A DNA stretch of 49,611 nucleotides from Clostridia bacterium (GTDB lineage Bacteria > Bacillota > Clostridia > TANB77 > SIG350), in assembly GCA_028701115.1 (NCBI GenBank), contig JAQVRJ010000002.1, forward strand, positions 1-49,611. Reading direction: 5' to 3'. A program made the position numbers and the translations under genes. Below are positions 29,296 through 39,668 of this stretch, piece after piece (within the stretch, counting starts at the first letter, position 1; the number at the start of each line of letters is the position of its first letter). The notes under the pieces are model-generated. The model was not told the origin of the DNA and did no database searches. It saw only the letters and a program-made list of their open reading frames with translations.

Positions 29296-29562
29296 TTATT
29301 CAATACTTGCTCCAACAATTTGGCCAAACATTATCATTTTAACTGATGAAATTTGTGTCTTTCCCTCTGATGTTATATATTTACCAACTTCAACTGTATA
29401 TGCTAGTCCTTGATAAGTTCCAGAACCACCATCATCTGCTGTTACTCCAATTGGAATAACAAATATTGGTTCTCTTAAAGTCGCTGCTCTTTGTGAATCA
29501 ACGAACGCCATTATTCCCCATATTACAAGTAAAACAAGTATAAACATTAAAACTTTTTTCAT
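29296..29562 (-). CDS. Small secreted or membrane-anchored hypothetical protein
   Basis: 88 aa with N-terminal TM KKVLMFILVLLVIWGIMAFV and short extracellular domain. Confidence 0.5.
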   Translation of the reverse strand: MKKVLMFILVLLVIWGIMAFVDSQRAATLREPIFVIPIGVTADDGGSGTYQGLAYTVEVGKYITSEGKTQISSVKMIMFGQIVGASIE

Positions 29563-29594
29563 AATACCCCTCCCTTTTTATATTAAATAAATTA

Positions 29595-30302
29595 TTAAAA
29601 CATTTTTATCATCATATAAAATATTAATACAAATATGCATATTAAATTATTTTTTATTAATTTTAATTGAAATGTACTAAATCCAAATGAAATAATTCTA
29701 GAATACTCATCCATTATTTCTTCTAAGTATTCAATTGGTATATGCTTTTGTAAATATTTTCTTGCTATACTTATAGCCGTATATGATGCATCTGATTCTA
29801 TAATATTACGGGCAAAATATGCAAACATATTTAATAATAATGAAATCGCTAATATATATAAGTATACATTTTCAGATAATAAATTTAAAAACATTATTAA
29901 TAATATAAATATTGTAAACACAATATTTATTGTAGAAATAGTTAAACTCCAATTTAAAAATGTTTTATTTTGTTTTGCATGAGCACATTCATGAGATATA
30001 AACAATACACGTGCAAAAGATTTATTTGCTTCTTCTTTATCACATAAGTATATTTTATTTGTTATTGAGCTATAATAACTCATATCAGATTTTTTATCAG
30101 CATTAACTTCTACCTTTACATCTTCTATTTTCATATCATTCATTATTTCATTACATATAATGGAATTAAAAGATAAATCTTTACAAACATTATTCAATTT
30201 CTCATTATTTAGTAATTCTTTTAAACTATTACTATTCATATTAAAATATATAACTATAGTAATAATAGAAAGTATTACAAAAGCAATCAATACAGCTATC
30301 AT
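29595..30302 (-). CDS. Zinc metallopeptidase, YugP-like
   Basis: HExxH-like LFISHECAHAKQNKTF and several TM helices. Confidence 0.75.
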   Translation of the reverse strand: MIAVLIAFVILSIITIVIYFNMNSNSLKELLNNEKLNNVCKDLSFNSIICNEIMNDMKIEDVKVEVNADKKSDMSYYSSITNKIYLCDKEEANKSFARVLFISHECAHAKQNKTFLNWSLTISTINIVFTIFILLIMFLNLLSENVYLYILAISLLLNMFAYFARNIIESDASYTAISIARKYLQKHIPIEYLEEIMDEYSRIISFGFSTFQLKLIKNNLICIFVLIFYMMIKMF

Positions 30303-30649
30303 TAATCTCCCATTGCCTCCTTAAGAGCTTCACCTATTATTCTATACATATCGCCTACTATAATATCAAAACGCACTTCTACATCAAAAAATTTTTTAAT
30401 TTGTTCATCCTGTAAAAGCATTTGATACATTTGTTGTAACAATGCATTTTTCTCTTCTAATTCTTTTTGATTAGCTTCTGGATTGGTAGCAAGACGTTGC
30501 CAATCTATTTGCATTTGTCTAAATTTATTTATTTTTTCTTTTTTAGACTCATCTTTATATACTTCATTCTTTATTTCTACAAATTCCTTAAATTCTTTTG
30601 TTTCTTTTATTCCATTTGCTAAATCATTTATTTTATCATATATATTCAT
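30302..30649 (-). CDS. YlbF/YmcA-family regulator
   Basis: 115-aa helical protein: IYDKINDLANGIKETKEFKEFVEIKNEVYKDESKKEKINKFRQMQ... Confidence 0.8.
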   Translation of the reverse strand: MNIYDKINDLANGIKETKEFKEFVEIKNEVYKDESKKEKINKFRQMQIDWQRLATNPEANQKELEEKNALLQQMYQMLLQDEQIKKFFDVEVRFDIIVGDMYRIIGEALKEAMGD

Positions 30650-30814
30650 AATTACTCTCCTTTATATAATTATTCTACTTTCATAATACTTATAAAAATT
30701 TTATAAAATCTATATTCTTAACTAATAAAAAGAATACTTTCTATTAGTTAAATTTTAACATACATATCATATCAATACAATCTTTATTTAATTATTTTTA
30801 TATGAAGTTATATT

Positions 30815-30840
30815 AAAAAAGCACAAATTAAATTTGTACT
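30815..30840 (-). terminator. Terminator after the flavoprotein gene
   Basis: Imperfect hairpin AGTACAAATTTAATTTGTGCT followed by a T-run on the minus strand. Confidence 0.6.
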
Positions 30841-32079
30841 TTATTCTAAACTACCAGCTAAATATCCTGTTGAAAATACAGATTGTAAATTAAATCCACC
30901 TGTATATGCATCAACATCAATTACTTCTCCTGCAAAATATAATCCTTTAATAATTTTAGATTCCATTGTACTAGGATTTATTTCTTTTACATTAATACCA
31001 CCCGAAGTTACTATTGCTTCATCTATAGGTCTAAAATCTTCAACTGTTAATTCAAATTTTTTAAGTAAATCAACAATTACATCTACTTCTTTATTGGAAA
31101 TATCACACATTTTTTTATCTTCATTAATTTTAGATAATTCTAATATTATTGGTATCATTTTTTTAGGTAATAAATCATCTAAACCATTCTTAAACATTTT
31201 GTTTTTATACTTTTCAAAATCTCTTCTTATTCTTTCAAATAATATTTCGTTTGCTAATGCTGGTTTAAAATCTATATATATTTTTATACCACCATTTTTC
31301 ATTTTTTCTTTAACATCTTTATATCTAACTAAATAACTACTAGCAGACAAAATAATTGGTCCTGATATACCAAAATGAGTAAATAACATTTCACCAAAGT
31401 CTTCATATATTTTTTTATTATTATTAATATCCATAATTTTAATTCCAACATTTTTCAAGGATAATCCTTGAACATTGTAAACTTCTTTAGTTACTAATGG
31501 CACTAAACTTGGTTTTGGTTCAATTATTGTATGGCCTAACTGTTTTGCTATTATATATCCATCACCAGTAGAACCAGTTTTTGGATAACTCTTTCCACCT
31601 GTTGCAAGTATTACTTTATCACAATTAATTTTATTTCTATCTGTTTTAACAGCAATAACTTCATTATGTTCATTAACTAATACTGCTTTTACACTTTCAT
31701 TACTATATATTTTAACACCTTTATCTATAGCACATCTTTTTAATGTATTTAATACATCAAGGGATTTATCACTTACTGGGAAAACTCTTTGTCCCCTTTC
31801 AACTTTTGTTTTTAAACCTAAATCATTTAAAAAATGTATAAGCATTTCGTTAGTAAAAGTATACAATGCACTATACATAAAATTACCATTACACGGAATA
31901 TTATTCACAAATTCAGAAATGTCTACTGCATTTGTAATATTGCATCTTCCCTTCCCTGTAATTAATAATTTTTTACCTAATATATCATTTTTTTCAATTA
32001 AAATTACATCTGCTTTTTCAGTAGCTTTTATACTAGCCATCATACCAGCAGGTCCACCACCAATTACTATTACTTTCAT
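30841..32079 (-). CDS. NAD(P)/FAD-dependent oxidoreductase (BaiN/YhiN/HI0933-like)
   Basis: VIGGGPAGMMASIKA Rossmann motif; GKGRCNITNA; ATGGKSYPKTGSTGDGY; C-terminal YTGGFNLQSVFSTGYLAG. Confidence 0.92.
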   Translation of the reverse strand: MKVIVIGGGPAGMMASIKATEKADVILIEKNDILGKKLLITGKGRCNITNAVDISEFVNNIPCNGNFMYSALYTFTNEMLIHFLNDLGLKTKVERGQRVFPVSDKSLDVLNTLKRCAIDKGVKIYSNESVKAVLVNEHNEVIAVKTDRNKINCDKVILATGGKSYPKTGSTGDGYIIAKQLGHTIIEPKPSLVPLVTKEVYNVQGLSLKNVGIKIMDINNNKKIYEDFGEMLFTHFGISGPIILSASSYLVRYKDVKEKMKNGGIKIYIDFKPALANEILFERIRRDFEKYKNKMFKNGLDDLLPKKMIPIILELSKINEDKKMCDISNKEVDVIVDLLKKFELTVEDFRPIDEAIVTSGGINVKEINPSTMESKIIKGLYFAGEVIDVDAYTGGFNLQSVFSTGYLAGSLE

Positions 32080-33299
32080 TTAGTTATAGCTCCCATATTT
32101 TCTAATGATTTTATTAAAGCAATTTTATTATACTCATACACTAATCCACCTTGTAAAAATGCTGCATATGGTGGTCTAAGTGGTGCATCACAACTTATTT
32201 CAATAGAAGATCCTTCAATAAATGCTCCTGATGCCATAATTATTTTACTTTCATATCCAGGCATATCCCATGGTTCTGGTAAGGCGAAGCTATCTACTGG
32301 TGAACCCATTTGTATACCTTGTACAAATTTAATTAATTTTTGTTCATCATTCAACATTATTGTTTGAACAATGTCTGATCTCTTTTCATTATATCTTGGA
32401 ACAACTTCATATCCTAGCTCTTCGAATATTTTACTTGCAAGAATACAATTCTTCATTGCATCTCCTACAACTCTTGGCGCCATAAATAATCCTTGAAGTA
32501 AGCTTCTATTAAATCCTAAACTAGCTCCACCTTCTTTACCTAATCCTGGTGCTCCCAATCTATCTGCACATAATTCTATTAATTCTTTTTTACCTGCAAT
32601 ATATGCACCCATTGGTGCTAAACCTGCACCTAAATTTTTAATTAATGATCCAACTATAATATCTGAATTAGGTTCTTCATAATCTGTTAATTCGCCATAA
32701 CAATTATCTACCATAATTATTACTTCTGAATCAACTTTTCGAATTTTTTCAATAATACTATTTATTCTATCTACAGTTATTGCATTTCTTGTTGAATAAC
32801 CTCTTGATCTTTGAATTTCAATTAACTTTATTTTCTTTTCTTTTAATTTTGTTATTATTTTTTCTTCATCAAATTCTTTATTATCTATTAATTCTACTTG
32901 CTCATAATTTACTCCCATAGATTTTAGTGAACTTGGGTTATCTCTTAATCCAATTATTTCATGTATTGTATCATATGGTGTACCAGAAATTGCCATCATA
33001 GTATCACCTGATCTTAACATAGCAAATAATGCTGTAGATACAGCATGTGTTCCAGAAATGAATTGTATTCTAACTAAAGCATCTTCTTTATTTAATACTT
33101 GAGCAAAAATCTTTTCTATTTCGTCTCTTCCTTTATCTCCATAACCATAACCTGTTGTTCCATTAAAAAATGTAGTATCTACTTTTTCTTTCCAAAAAGC
33201 ATTTAATACCTTTTGACAATTAAACTCAACTAATTCATCTATTTTTTCGAATTCGTCTTTTAATCCTTTTTCTATATTATTTATATCTTCTAATTTCAT
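32076..33299 (-). CDS. Methionine gamma-lyase-family (aluminium-resistance-protein-like) PLP enzyme
   Basis: TGYGYGDKGRDEIEKIFAQVLNKEDALVRIQFISGTHAVSTALF; SGTPYDTIHEIIG; start adjusted to MKLEDINNIEKGL, shorter than ORF 32076..33380. Confidence 0.88.
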   Translation of the reverse strand: MKLEDINNIEKGLKDEFEKIDELVEFNCQKVLNAFWKEKVDTTFFNGTTGYGYGDKGRDEIEKIFAQVLNKEDALVRIQFISGTHAVSTALFAMLRSGDTMMAISGTPYDTIHEIIGLRDNPSSLKSMGVNYEQVELIDNKEFDEEKIITKLKEKKIKLIEIQRSRGYSTRNAITVDRINSIIEKIRKVDSEVIIMVDNCYGELTDYEEPNSDIIVGSLIKNLGAGLAPMGAYIAGKKELIELCADRLGAPGLGKEGGASLGFNRSLLQGLFMAPRVVGDAMKNCILASKIFEELGYEVVPRYNEKRSDIVQTIMLNDEQKLIKFVQGIQMGSPVDSFALPEPWDMPGYESKIIMASGAFIEGSSIEISCDAPLRPPYAAFLQGGLVYEYNKIALIKSLENMGAITK

Positions 33300-33344
33300 T
33301 TTTTCACCCCAAAATATTATATCACATATATAAATAAAAAAAAA

Positions 33345-33362
33345 GTGAAATTTAAATTTCAC
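33345..33362 (-). terminator. Terminator overlapping the 3' end of the MYG1-family gene
   Basis: Perfect palindrome GTGAAATTTAAATTTCAC followed by a T-run on the minus strand. Confidence 0.6.
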
Positions 33363-34287
33363 TTCCACTTTTACTTTCAACTGCTATTTTCACCATTTCA
33401 AGAATTCCCTCTTTATCTTCTGCACCAATAATAAATCCTTTTTTATGACAGAAATATGCAGTCTCAACTCCAGAAACCTCTTTTAAGTCATTTTTCTGTA
33501 ATCCACTCCATCGTAATGGGAATGTTTTTCTCGCTTCAAAACTTCCAAACGATACTGGAACAGTTTGAGCATTCCAACCAACTCTAAGTGATGGAAATAC
33601 AACAAACCAAATATCTTTTGACTTTTCATTTGCTGAAGTCATTAAATGATACTGCCATGAAACAAATTCATCTAAAACCATTATATGATTTTGGGCTTTT
33701 TCTATTGCCTCTTCAATGATTTCTTTTGAGTCGAATATAGCCTGAGCATTTATACAAATATTATTGAAAATAACATTTGCAAAATTAACTGCATCAATAA
33801 AAGCTTCATTCATACTCATGGTAGAATTCCATGTTGGTGCAAAAGCAGAAATGATACTTGATATTGATAATAACGTGTACTTATCAAAGTTTTTAGTTAT
33901 CATTCCATTATCAATTGCATCTATTCCTTGTACCAACTGTTTATCAATTGTTGTCCAAATAGAACGTTCTGTTACAAGTTTTTCTCCGAAAGTTTTCCAG
34001 ATTAAACCAAAACTTGAATATGGTATACCATTTTTTCGTATACCATTACCTCCTATTTGATGATGATCATATTCTCCACCTCCTATATCATAAACAATAA
34101 CATTGGGAGGTATATTACCTTTAAAATCATTTATACGATAAACATGTAATATTTTACCTTCTTTTTCAAAAATTCTAGCCAGAATTACAGTTGCAAATAT
34201 TTCATCTGCATGAAAATTTCCACTATGAGTAATAGCGTCTGCTGATTCAATAGAATCAACTAATTCAAAATTTAATTTTAAAATCAT
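33352..34287 (-). CDS. MYG1-family protein (DHH-like phosphohydrolase)
   Basis: THSGNFHADEIFATVILARIF; VIVYDIGGGEYDHHQ; C-terminal FIIGAEDKEGILEM. Confidence 0.88.
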   Translation of the reverse strand: MILKLNFELVDSIESADAITHSGNFHADEIFATVILARIFEKEGKILHVYRINDFKGNIPPNVIVYDIGGGEYDHHQIGGNGIRKNGIPYSSFGLIWKTFGEKLVTERSIWTTIDKQLVQGIDAIDNGMITKNFDKYTLLSISSIISAFAPTWNSTMSMNEAFIDAVNFANVIFNNICINAQAIFDSKEIIEEAIEKAQNHIMVLDEFVSWQYHLMTSANEKSKDIWFVVFPSLRVGWNAQTVPVSFGSFEARKTFPLRWSGLQKNDLKEVSGVETAYFCHKKGFIIGAEDKEGILEMVKIAVESKSGSEI

Positions 34288-34375
34288 GAATTAATTATAA
34301 CATATTTTCAGCATTATGTAAACACTAATTTGAGGATAAAAATACTCTAAATTTAACATTTAGCGTATAATTTTA

Positions 34376-34987
34376 TTAATTATTTTTATTACTCTGAAAC
34401 ATAACTTTTGTTATTCCATATGCTATTGTACAACCTAATATTGCTGTTATTACTTGATTTGATCCCATTGCTGTTGTTAAAACCATTTGAACATGTTCTG
34501 GCATTGAAACTAATAATGTTAATAAATTAAATCCAGTAAATATTATTAATGCTTTCCCCAATATTCCTATAAACGATGCCAATACAAAGTTTTTATTATT
34601 TTTTACATATATACGTTTTATAGAATATACAAGTAATAGGTTACCAATCCAAATTGCAGGTATCATATATACAGTAAATATTGATGCTACACTTAATACT
34701 AATCCACTTGTTAAAGCAGATATACTTGGAACAGTAATTAAAGCTACTATATTTTTCCATCCCTTAACAGATATAGCTGACATTACTAATGTAGTATTTA
34801 TTATAGCTCCAACAACTATTTGTGAATTATTTGCTATTGTACTTTCTGCACCAAACACAGCAGTTAATGCAGTAGGTACTAAAATTGGTACTAAAAACAT
34901 ACAGGCAGATATTATTATAATTAATAATATATTTCCTAATTTAGATATTTCATAGTATCCTTCATTTAAACAATTTTCTTTTAACAT
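34376..34987 (-). CDS. Polytopic membrane protein, possibly transporter S-component-like
   Basis: 203 aa with about 6 hydrophobic helices; no catalytic motif seen. Confidence 0.5.
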   Translation of the reverse strand: MLKENCLNEGYYEISKLGNILLIIIISACMFLVPILVPTALTAVFGAESTIANNSQIVVGAIINTTLVMSAISVKGWKNIVALITVPSISALTSGLVLSVASIFTVYMIPAIWIGNLLLVYSIKRIYVKNNKNFVLASFIGILGKALIIFTGFNLLTLLVSMPEHVQMVLTTAMGSNQVITAILGCTIAYGITKVMFQSNKNN

Positions 34988-35018
34988 TTTATGTCTCCTT
35001 ATATTTAAATTTAAATAT

Positions 35019-35330
35019 TTATTCAGTTACATTTTTCTTTGCCATAAACCTATTAGTGAAAAATGAAAGTTTTTCTTTAATATTTTGCCATAATGATCGT
35101 TTATATTCTACAGGCATTGGCTGAACAAATTCTTCAACTTCAACAACCACTTTATCTAATATTTCTTCAGGCACAATATCTTTTTTTATAAAATCAACTT
35201 TTTCCTTTATTTCATGAAATTTTTCAATCAATACTTGAGTATCATTTACTGAACTATGTTCTGCAAGCAAAATACTCTCTTGTACTTTTTCTTTTATTTC
35301 ATTTAATTCATCTTTATTAGTTTTATACAT
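35019..35330 (-). CDS. Hypothetical charged helical protein
   Basis: 103 aa; predominantly charged helical sequence. Confidence 0.45.
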   Translation of the reverse strand: MYKTNKDELNEIKEKVQESILLAEHSSVNDTQVLIEKFHEIKEKVDFIKKDIVPEEILDKVVVEVEEFVQPMPVEYKRSLWQNIKEKLSFFTNRFMAKKNVTE

Positions 35331-35400
35331 AAAATCACACCTTTTAATATATCTTATTTATTTTAAAAATGATATCATATATATTTCAAAAAAACAATAT

Positions 35401-35439
35401 AAATAATAAAAAATGCAAATACATTTTGTATTTACATTT
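35401..35439 (-). terminator. Terminator after tRNA-Leu
   Basis: 12-bp stem AAATGTAAATAC/GTATTTGCATTT (one G-U) followed by TTTTATT on the minus strand. Confidence 0.7.
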
Positions 35440-35449
35440 TAAATTTTAT

Positions 35450-35536
35450 TGGTGCCGTTGGTGGGAGTTGAACCCACACGCTATTTCTAGCAAAAGATTT
35501 TGAGTCTTCCTTGTCTGCCAATTCCAACACAACGAC
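35450..35536 (-). tRNA. tRNA-Leu (anticodon CAA)
   Basis: Minus strand GTCGTTGTGTTGGAATTGGCAGACAAGGAAGACTCAAAATCTTTTGCTAGAAATAGCGTGTGGGTTCAACTCCCACCAACGGCACCA: acceptor pairs, class II variable arm, T-loop GGTTCAACTCC, encoded CCA. Confidence 0.95.
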
Positions 35537-35544
35537 ATATTTAA

Positions 35545-35564
35545 AGGATTGATAAATCAATCCT
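35545..35564 (-). terminator. Candidate terminator between gene 35584..35970 and tRNA-Leu
   Basis: Perfect hairpin AGGATTGA-TAAA-TCAATCCT just after the stop at 35584. Confidence 0.5.
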
Positions 35565-35583
35565 AATAAATCTAACATATCTT

Positions 35584-35970
35584 TTATTCATTTTCTACAA
35601 TAATTTCAATTTTTTCTGCAACAATTTTTGCTGGATTAGTTTCATATAGTTTTCCATCAAAAGATACTTTAACTTTCATTAATGCATTTATATCATCTAA
35701 AGTTATTATTGTTTCACCATTTAATAATTGTGTATTCTTATCTACCATTACATCCACAATATCAAATGACATCTCTCTCATTAATTCATCTTCATTAGGT
35801 ATAACAATAATTTTGGAATTATCCTTTGAAATTACTACACCAGAAAATGAATCACTTGATATACTAGTTACTGGTTTTTGTATATCTTTTTGATTCGTAA
35901 ATATAATAACTCCTGCTATTACCATTAACAATACTACTATTACTACTATTAATAATCTAAATTTATTCAT
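35584..35970 (-). CDS. Small membrane-anchored secreted protein, unknown function
   Basis: Start adjusted to MNKFRLLIVVIVVLLMVIAGVIIFTNQ, shorter than ORF 35584..36051; beta-rich extracellular part. Confidence 0.55.
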   Translation of the reverse strand: MNKFRLLIVVIVVLLMVIAGVIIFTNQKDIQKPVTSISSDSFSGVVISKDNSKIIVIPNEDELMREMSFDIVDVMVDKNTQLLNGETIITLDDINALMKVKVSFDGKLYETNPAKIVAEKIEIIVENE

Positions 35971-36019
35971 ATTATCCCTCCTAAAAAAATGTTGAGAATT
36001 ACATCTCAACGATAATAAT

Positions 36020-36904
36020 CTATGCTCTTGGATGTGCCTTATTATAGACATCTTTTAATCTATTTTGCGTAATTGACATATATACTTGTGTTGAGCTTTT
36101 TTCTACATGACCTAACATTTCTTGAATAACATTAATATCTGCTCCATTTTCTAACAAATGTACTGCAAATGAATGTCTTAATGTATGTGGAGTTATATCT
36201 ACATTAATATTAGCTTGTTCTTGATAATACTTAATTATTTTCCAGAATCCTTGCCTTGTTAGTCTATTACCATTAACATTAACAAACAATGAGCTATTAT
36301 CTGGTGTATTCAACATATTACCTCTTGCATTTTGAACATACTCATTTAATGCTTTTAATGCCATATTTCCAATTGGTATTATTCTTTCTTTATTGTGTAA
36401 ACCAGCACATTTAATATATCCTGATTTAAAATCTACATCAGATAAATTTAAATTTATTAATTCTGTAACTCTCACACCTGTTGCATATACTAATTCAAGC
36501 ATTGCTTTATCTCTTGTGCCTTTTAAATCTACAGGTTTAGGTTGTTCTAATAATAATTCTACTTGCTCATTAGATAATATTGTTGGTGATTTTTTTTCGA
36601 TCTTTGGCGCCTCAATATCTTTTGTTGGATTATCAATAACCAATTTATCATTGTATAAATACTTATAAAATGATCTTAATGATGCAATATTTCTAGAAAT
36701 TGTTGATGGTAATTTATTTTCTTGTTCAAGACTTTCAATATATCCATTTACTATTTCTTTATTACTATTTAGGATGGTCATTTCCTTACTATTTAAATAT
36801 ACTACATAGTTTTTTATATCTCTTTTATATGACTCTAATGTGTTTTTCGATAACTTCTTTTCTTCTTTTAAATAATCTAAAAATTTTTTAATTAAATCCT
36901 CCAT
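36020..36904 (-). CDS. xerD: Site-specific tyrosine recombinase XerC/XerD-like
   Basis: 294 aa; catalytic pattern ATGVRVTELINL, HTLRHSFAVHLLENGADINVIQEMLGHVEKSSTQVYMSIT. Confidence 0.9.
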   Translation of the reverse strand: MEDLIKKFLDYLKEEKKLSKNTLESYKRDIKNYVVYLNSKEMTILNSNKEIVNGYIESLEQENKLPSTISRNIASLRSFYKYLYNDKLVIDNPTKDIEAPKIEKKSPTILSNEQVELLLEQPKPVDLKGTRDKAMLELVYATGVRVTELINLNLSDVDFKSGYIKCAGLHNKERIIPIGNMALKALNEYVQNARGNMLNTPDNSSLFVNVNGNRLTRQGFWKIIKYYQEQANINVDITPHTLRHSFAVHLLENGADINVIQEMLGHVEKSSTQVYMSITQNRLKDVYNKAHPRA

Positions 36905-37244
36905 CGTCTACCCCTTATGTTAATACATATTAAGTCAATTTTTAACTATTTATCTTTTGTATATTAATCAAACAATTTACATAATAATACACAATTTTTT
37001 AAAATAATGCAAGCCTTTTTATTAAAATAATTTTAAAAACATATATTTGTAATTTTTTCTTAATATAGTTATAATTTTCCAGCGCACAACTAACTGCACC
37101 AAATATGCTACATAAATGCATTTTGCCATTAATTAAACGAATTAAAGTTTTTAAAAATTAACATCTTATCTTTAAATATTTTTTAATAATTTCATAGTAT
37201 AAAATGGCATGAAAATATTATATTTACATGGCTCAATTTTCTGT

Positions 37245-38438
37245 TTAACTTTTTACTATTTTACCATATATGCCACCGCCACCTTCTTGAACAGAAAGTT
37301 TTCCTTCTCTTGCATCAATTATTAGTTTAGCATATTTTTCTCCTATTACTGACTCTATATCATCATAACCTACTTTATGTAGAATATTCATCTCTGTACC
37401 AAAATAATTTAATAATTTGTCTATAGTCTTTCCACCAATTCCAGGAATAAACTGTAATGGTATTTGATAAATATATGGTGGCCTAAACTCTGGAGATATA
37501 CTTTCTTTTTTATCTTTTATAACTTCTATCCTATCATACACCCCAACCGTTATATTTTTACTATCACAATCATCACAAGTTAATGCCGGAGCCGGCTTAT
37601 TTACATTTTTATTACATATTTCACAAAATGTTCTATGATATTTGCCCAATTTAGGATCTAATCCATAATTAGCAACAATCCCTCTTCCATCAATATTTTT
37701 TAATGCTAATAATAATTCATTATATGATATATTATTCATTCTAACTTTATTATACTCTCTAGCTATTTTAGGTAATGAATGTGCATCAGAATTTGTTAAA
37801 AATGTTTTGGTACTTAATTCAGAAATTTTATCCGCCAAATTAGTATCAGCACTTAATCCCAATTCAATACAAAAAATTCTATCGAAACTATCTTTAAATA
37901 TTTTCTTTAAACTATTCGTACAATTCCCATAAAAACTCTTATGTGGTGTAAAGCAATGTGCAGGCATTAAAAAGCCATTATACTTTTCCACAATGTTTAA
38001 TAACTGTATTGCCATTAAATCTGAACGTTGAGAACTTAATGTAATATTTTTAATATGATGTTTCATTTCATTACTAAATGCTTTAATATCTTTCAATGTT
38101 GGAAAGAAACATACATTATGTGCACTACCAATTTTACCATCTTCACGCAACTCAACAGTTTCAATTTCACTACCAAGTATTATGCATAAAGAATCCTTAT
38201 ATATAATTCCTCCATCAGGTATTTCATAAGCCTCACCTGTTGCTAAAAATTTTTCTATATCTTCTTGAACATATGGTGAACCACAATCTACTATTCCAAC
38301 TATATTTATTCCTTTTCTTTCAACACATTCTTTAGCTATATTAACAAAATTTAAACTTCTAGCTGCAGTTATTTTAATTGGTTTATTATTTTCACTTCTT
38401 CCTATATGAACATGTAAATCCACAAAGTATTCTTCCAT
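37245..38438 (-). CDS. Endonuclease Q-family (PHP-like) protein
   Basis: FVDLHVHIGRSENNKPIKITAARSLNF; LGSEIETVE; CEIC..CDDC zinc motif; FIPGIGGKTIDKLLNYFG HhH motif. Start adjusted to MEEYFVD. Confidence 0.85.
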   Translation of the reverse strand: MEEYFVDLHVHIGRSENNKPIKITAARSLNFVNIAKECVERKGINIVGIVDCGSPYVQEDIEKFLATGEAYEIPDGGIIYKDSLCIILGSEIETVELREDGKIGSAHNVCFFPTLKDIKAFSNEMKHHIKNITLSSQRSDLMAIQLLNIVEKYNGFLMPAHCFTPHKSFYGNCTNSLKKIFKDSFDRIFCIELGLSADTNLADKISELSTKTFLTNSDAHSLPKIAREYNKVRMNNISYNELLLALKNIDGRGIVANYGLDPKLGKYHRTFCEICNKNVNKPAPALTCDDCDSKNITVGVYDRIEVIKDKKESISPEFRPPYIYQIPLQFIPGIGGKTIDKLLNYFGTEMNILHKVGYDDIESVIGEKYAKLIIDAREGKLSVQEGGGGIYGKIVKS

Positions 38439-38439
38439 C

Positions 38440-38880
38440 TTACCCTCCAATTTTATTAATTGCTTCAACAGCTAATTCATCACATCTGTTATTATTTTCA
38501 TTATCACTATGACCTTTTACTTTAATAAAAGTATATGTATGTTTTTCTAATAAAGATATTAATTCTAACCATTGTTCTTTATTCTTAACTGGTTTTTTAG
38601 CAGAATTCTTCCAATTGTTTTTTATCCAATTAGATATCCATTTTTGCTCAAAAGCATTAACTACATAAGCACTATCACTATATATTTCTATACTGCATTC
38701 TTCTTTCAAAAGTTTTAGAGCTTCTATAACAGCTTGTAATTCCATTTGATTATTAGTAGTGTCCTTTTTACCACCACTAATCTCTTTTTTTACATCATTA
38801 TAAATTAATATTGCACCCCATCCACCTGGTCCAGGATTACCACTACAAGCACCATCTGTATATATTTTTACATTTTTCAC
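38440..38880 (-). CDS. rnhA: Ribonuclease HI
   Basis: [65 protein letters not shown]. Confidence 0.96.
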   Translation of the reverse strand: MKNVKIYTDGACSGNPGPGGWGAILIYNDVKKEISGGKKDTTNNQMELQAVIEALKLLKEECSIEIYSDSAYVVNAFEQKWISNWIKNNWKNSAKKPVKNKEQWLELISLLEKHTYTFIKVKGHSDNENNNRCDELAVEAINKIGG

Positions 38881-38948
38881 ATTATCACCAAAATGAATAT
38901 ATCATATTTATCTTAAAAAATCAAAAAAATGATAATATAATTATATCA

Positions 38949-39566
38949 TCATTGAATTTTATACCTCTTATCTTCCTCTTCATCTTCCTCTTCATCAAAT
39001 TTATGAAAATATTTTAAAAGTATTTTTACAAATAAATAAACATATATGGCTACTGATATTAATACTCCTAATAAACTAAAGGATAAATTAAAATACAAAT
39101 AATCAATAACAATAAACATACACACAATATTTATAACTGTATAAAACAAAATTCTGAATATATTTAAAAATTCTCCATATCTTGCATAATATAATACAAT
39201 GGAATATATATATGCTAATAATGCCACACAAACAAGAATTAAGCATAATTGAATCGAAAATTCATTCATATTCCAAAAAATTACAAAAACAACCATACAT
39301 AATATTGTTACAATAACTATAATAGAATTATGTACTTTCTCAGTAATTTCACAATAAGTATAATATATTACTTCTGTTGGGAATGCATCTCCATACTTTA
39401 TCAATAGTAAAGTAAATACTAAATTTGTTATTTGTATAAACAGAAAGGCACCACTTAATGCAATATACCACTGTATATCGATTGTGTTCTTTAACAATAC
39501 AAATATGAATATCCATATTGAAGGAGTAATCATATACTTAATTAAGGACTGATTAATTAATTTCAT
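38949..39566 (-). CDS. Polytopic membrane protein, unknown function
   Basis: 205 aa with about 6 TM helices and an acidic C-terminal tail EEDEEEDKRYK. Confidence 0.5.
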   Translation of the reverse strand: MKLINQSLIKYMITPSIWIFIFVLLKNTIDIQWYIALSGAFLFIQITNLVFTLLLIKYGDAFPTEVIYYTYCEITEKVHNSIIVIVTILCMVVFVIFWNMNEFSIQLCLILVCVALLAYIYSIVLYYARYGEFLNIFRILFYTVINIVCMFIVIDYLYFNLSFSLLGVLISVAIYVYLFVKILLKYFHKFDEEEDEEEDKRYKIQ

Positions 39567-39668
39567 AATATCATCTTTTACATATTTATTATACTCTTTT
39601 TACACAGTTTTCTCAATACTTCTTTATTATTTATAATATTTATGGTAATATATATATGTGGTGATTTA

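Noticed and set aside
35450-36904. tRNA-Leu next to a tyrosine recombinase, suggesting an integrated island
   Set aside because: The recombinase is XerC/D-sized and XerC/D-like, surrounding genes are core, and I saw no att-like duplication of the tRNA 3' end nearby.
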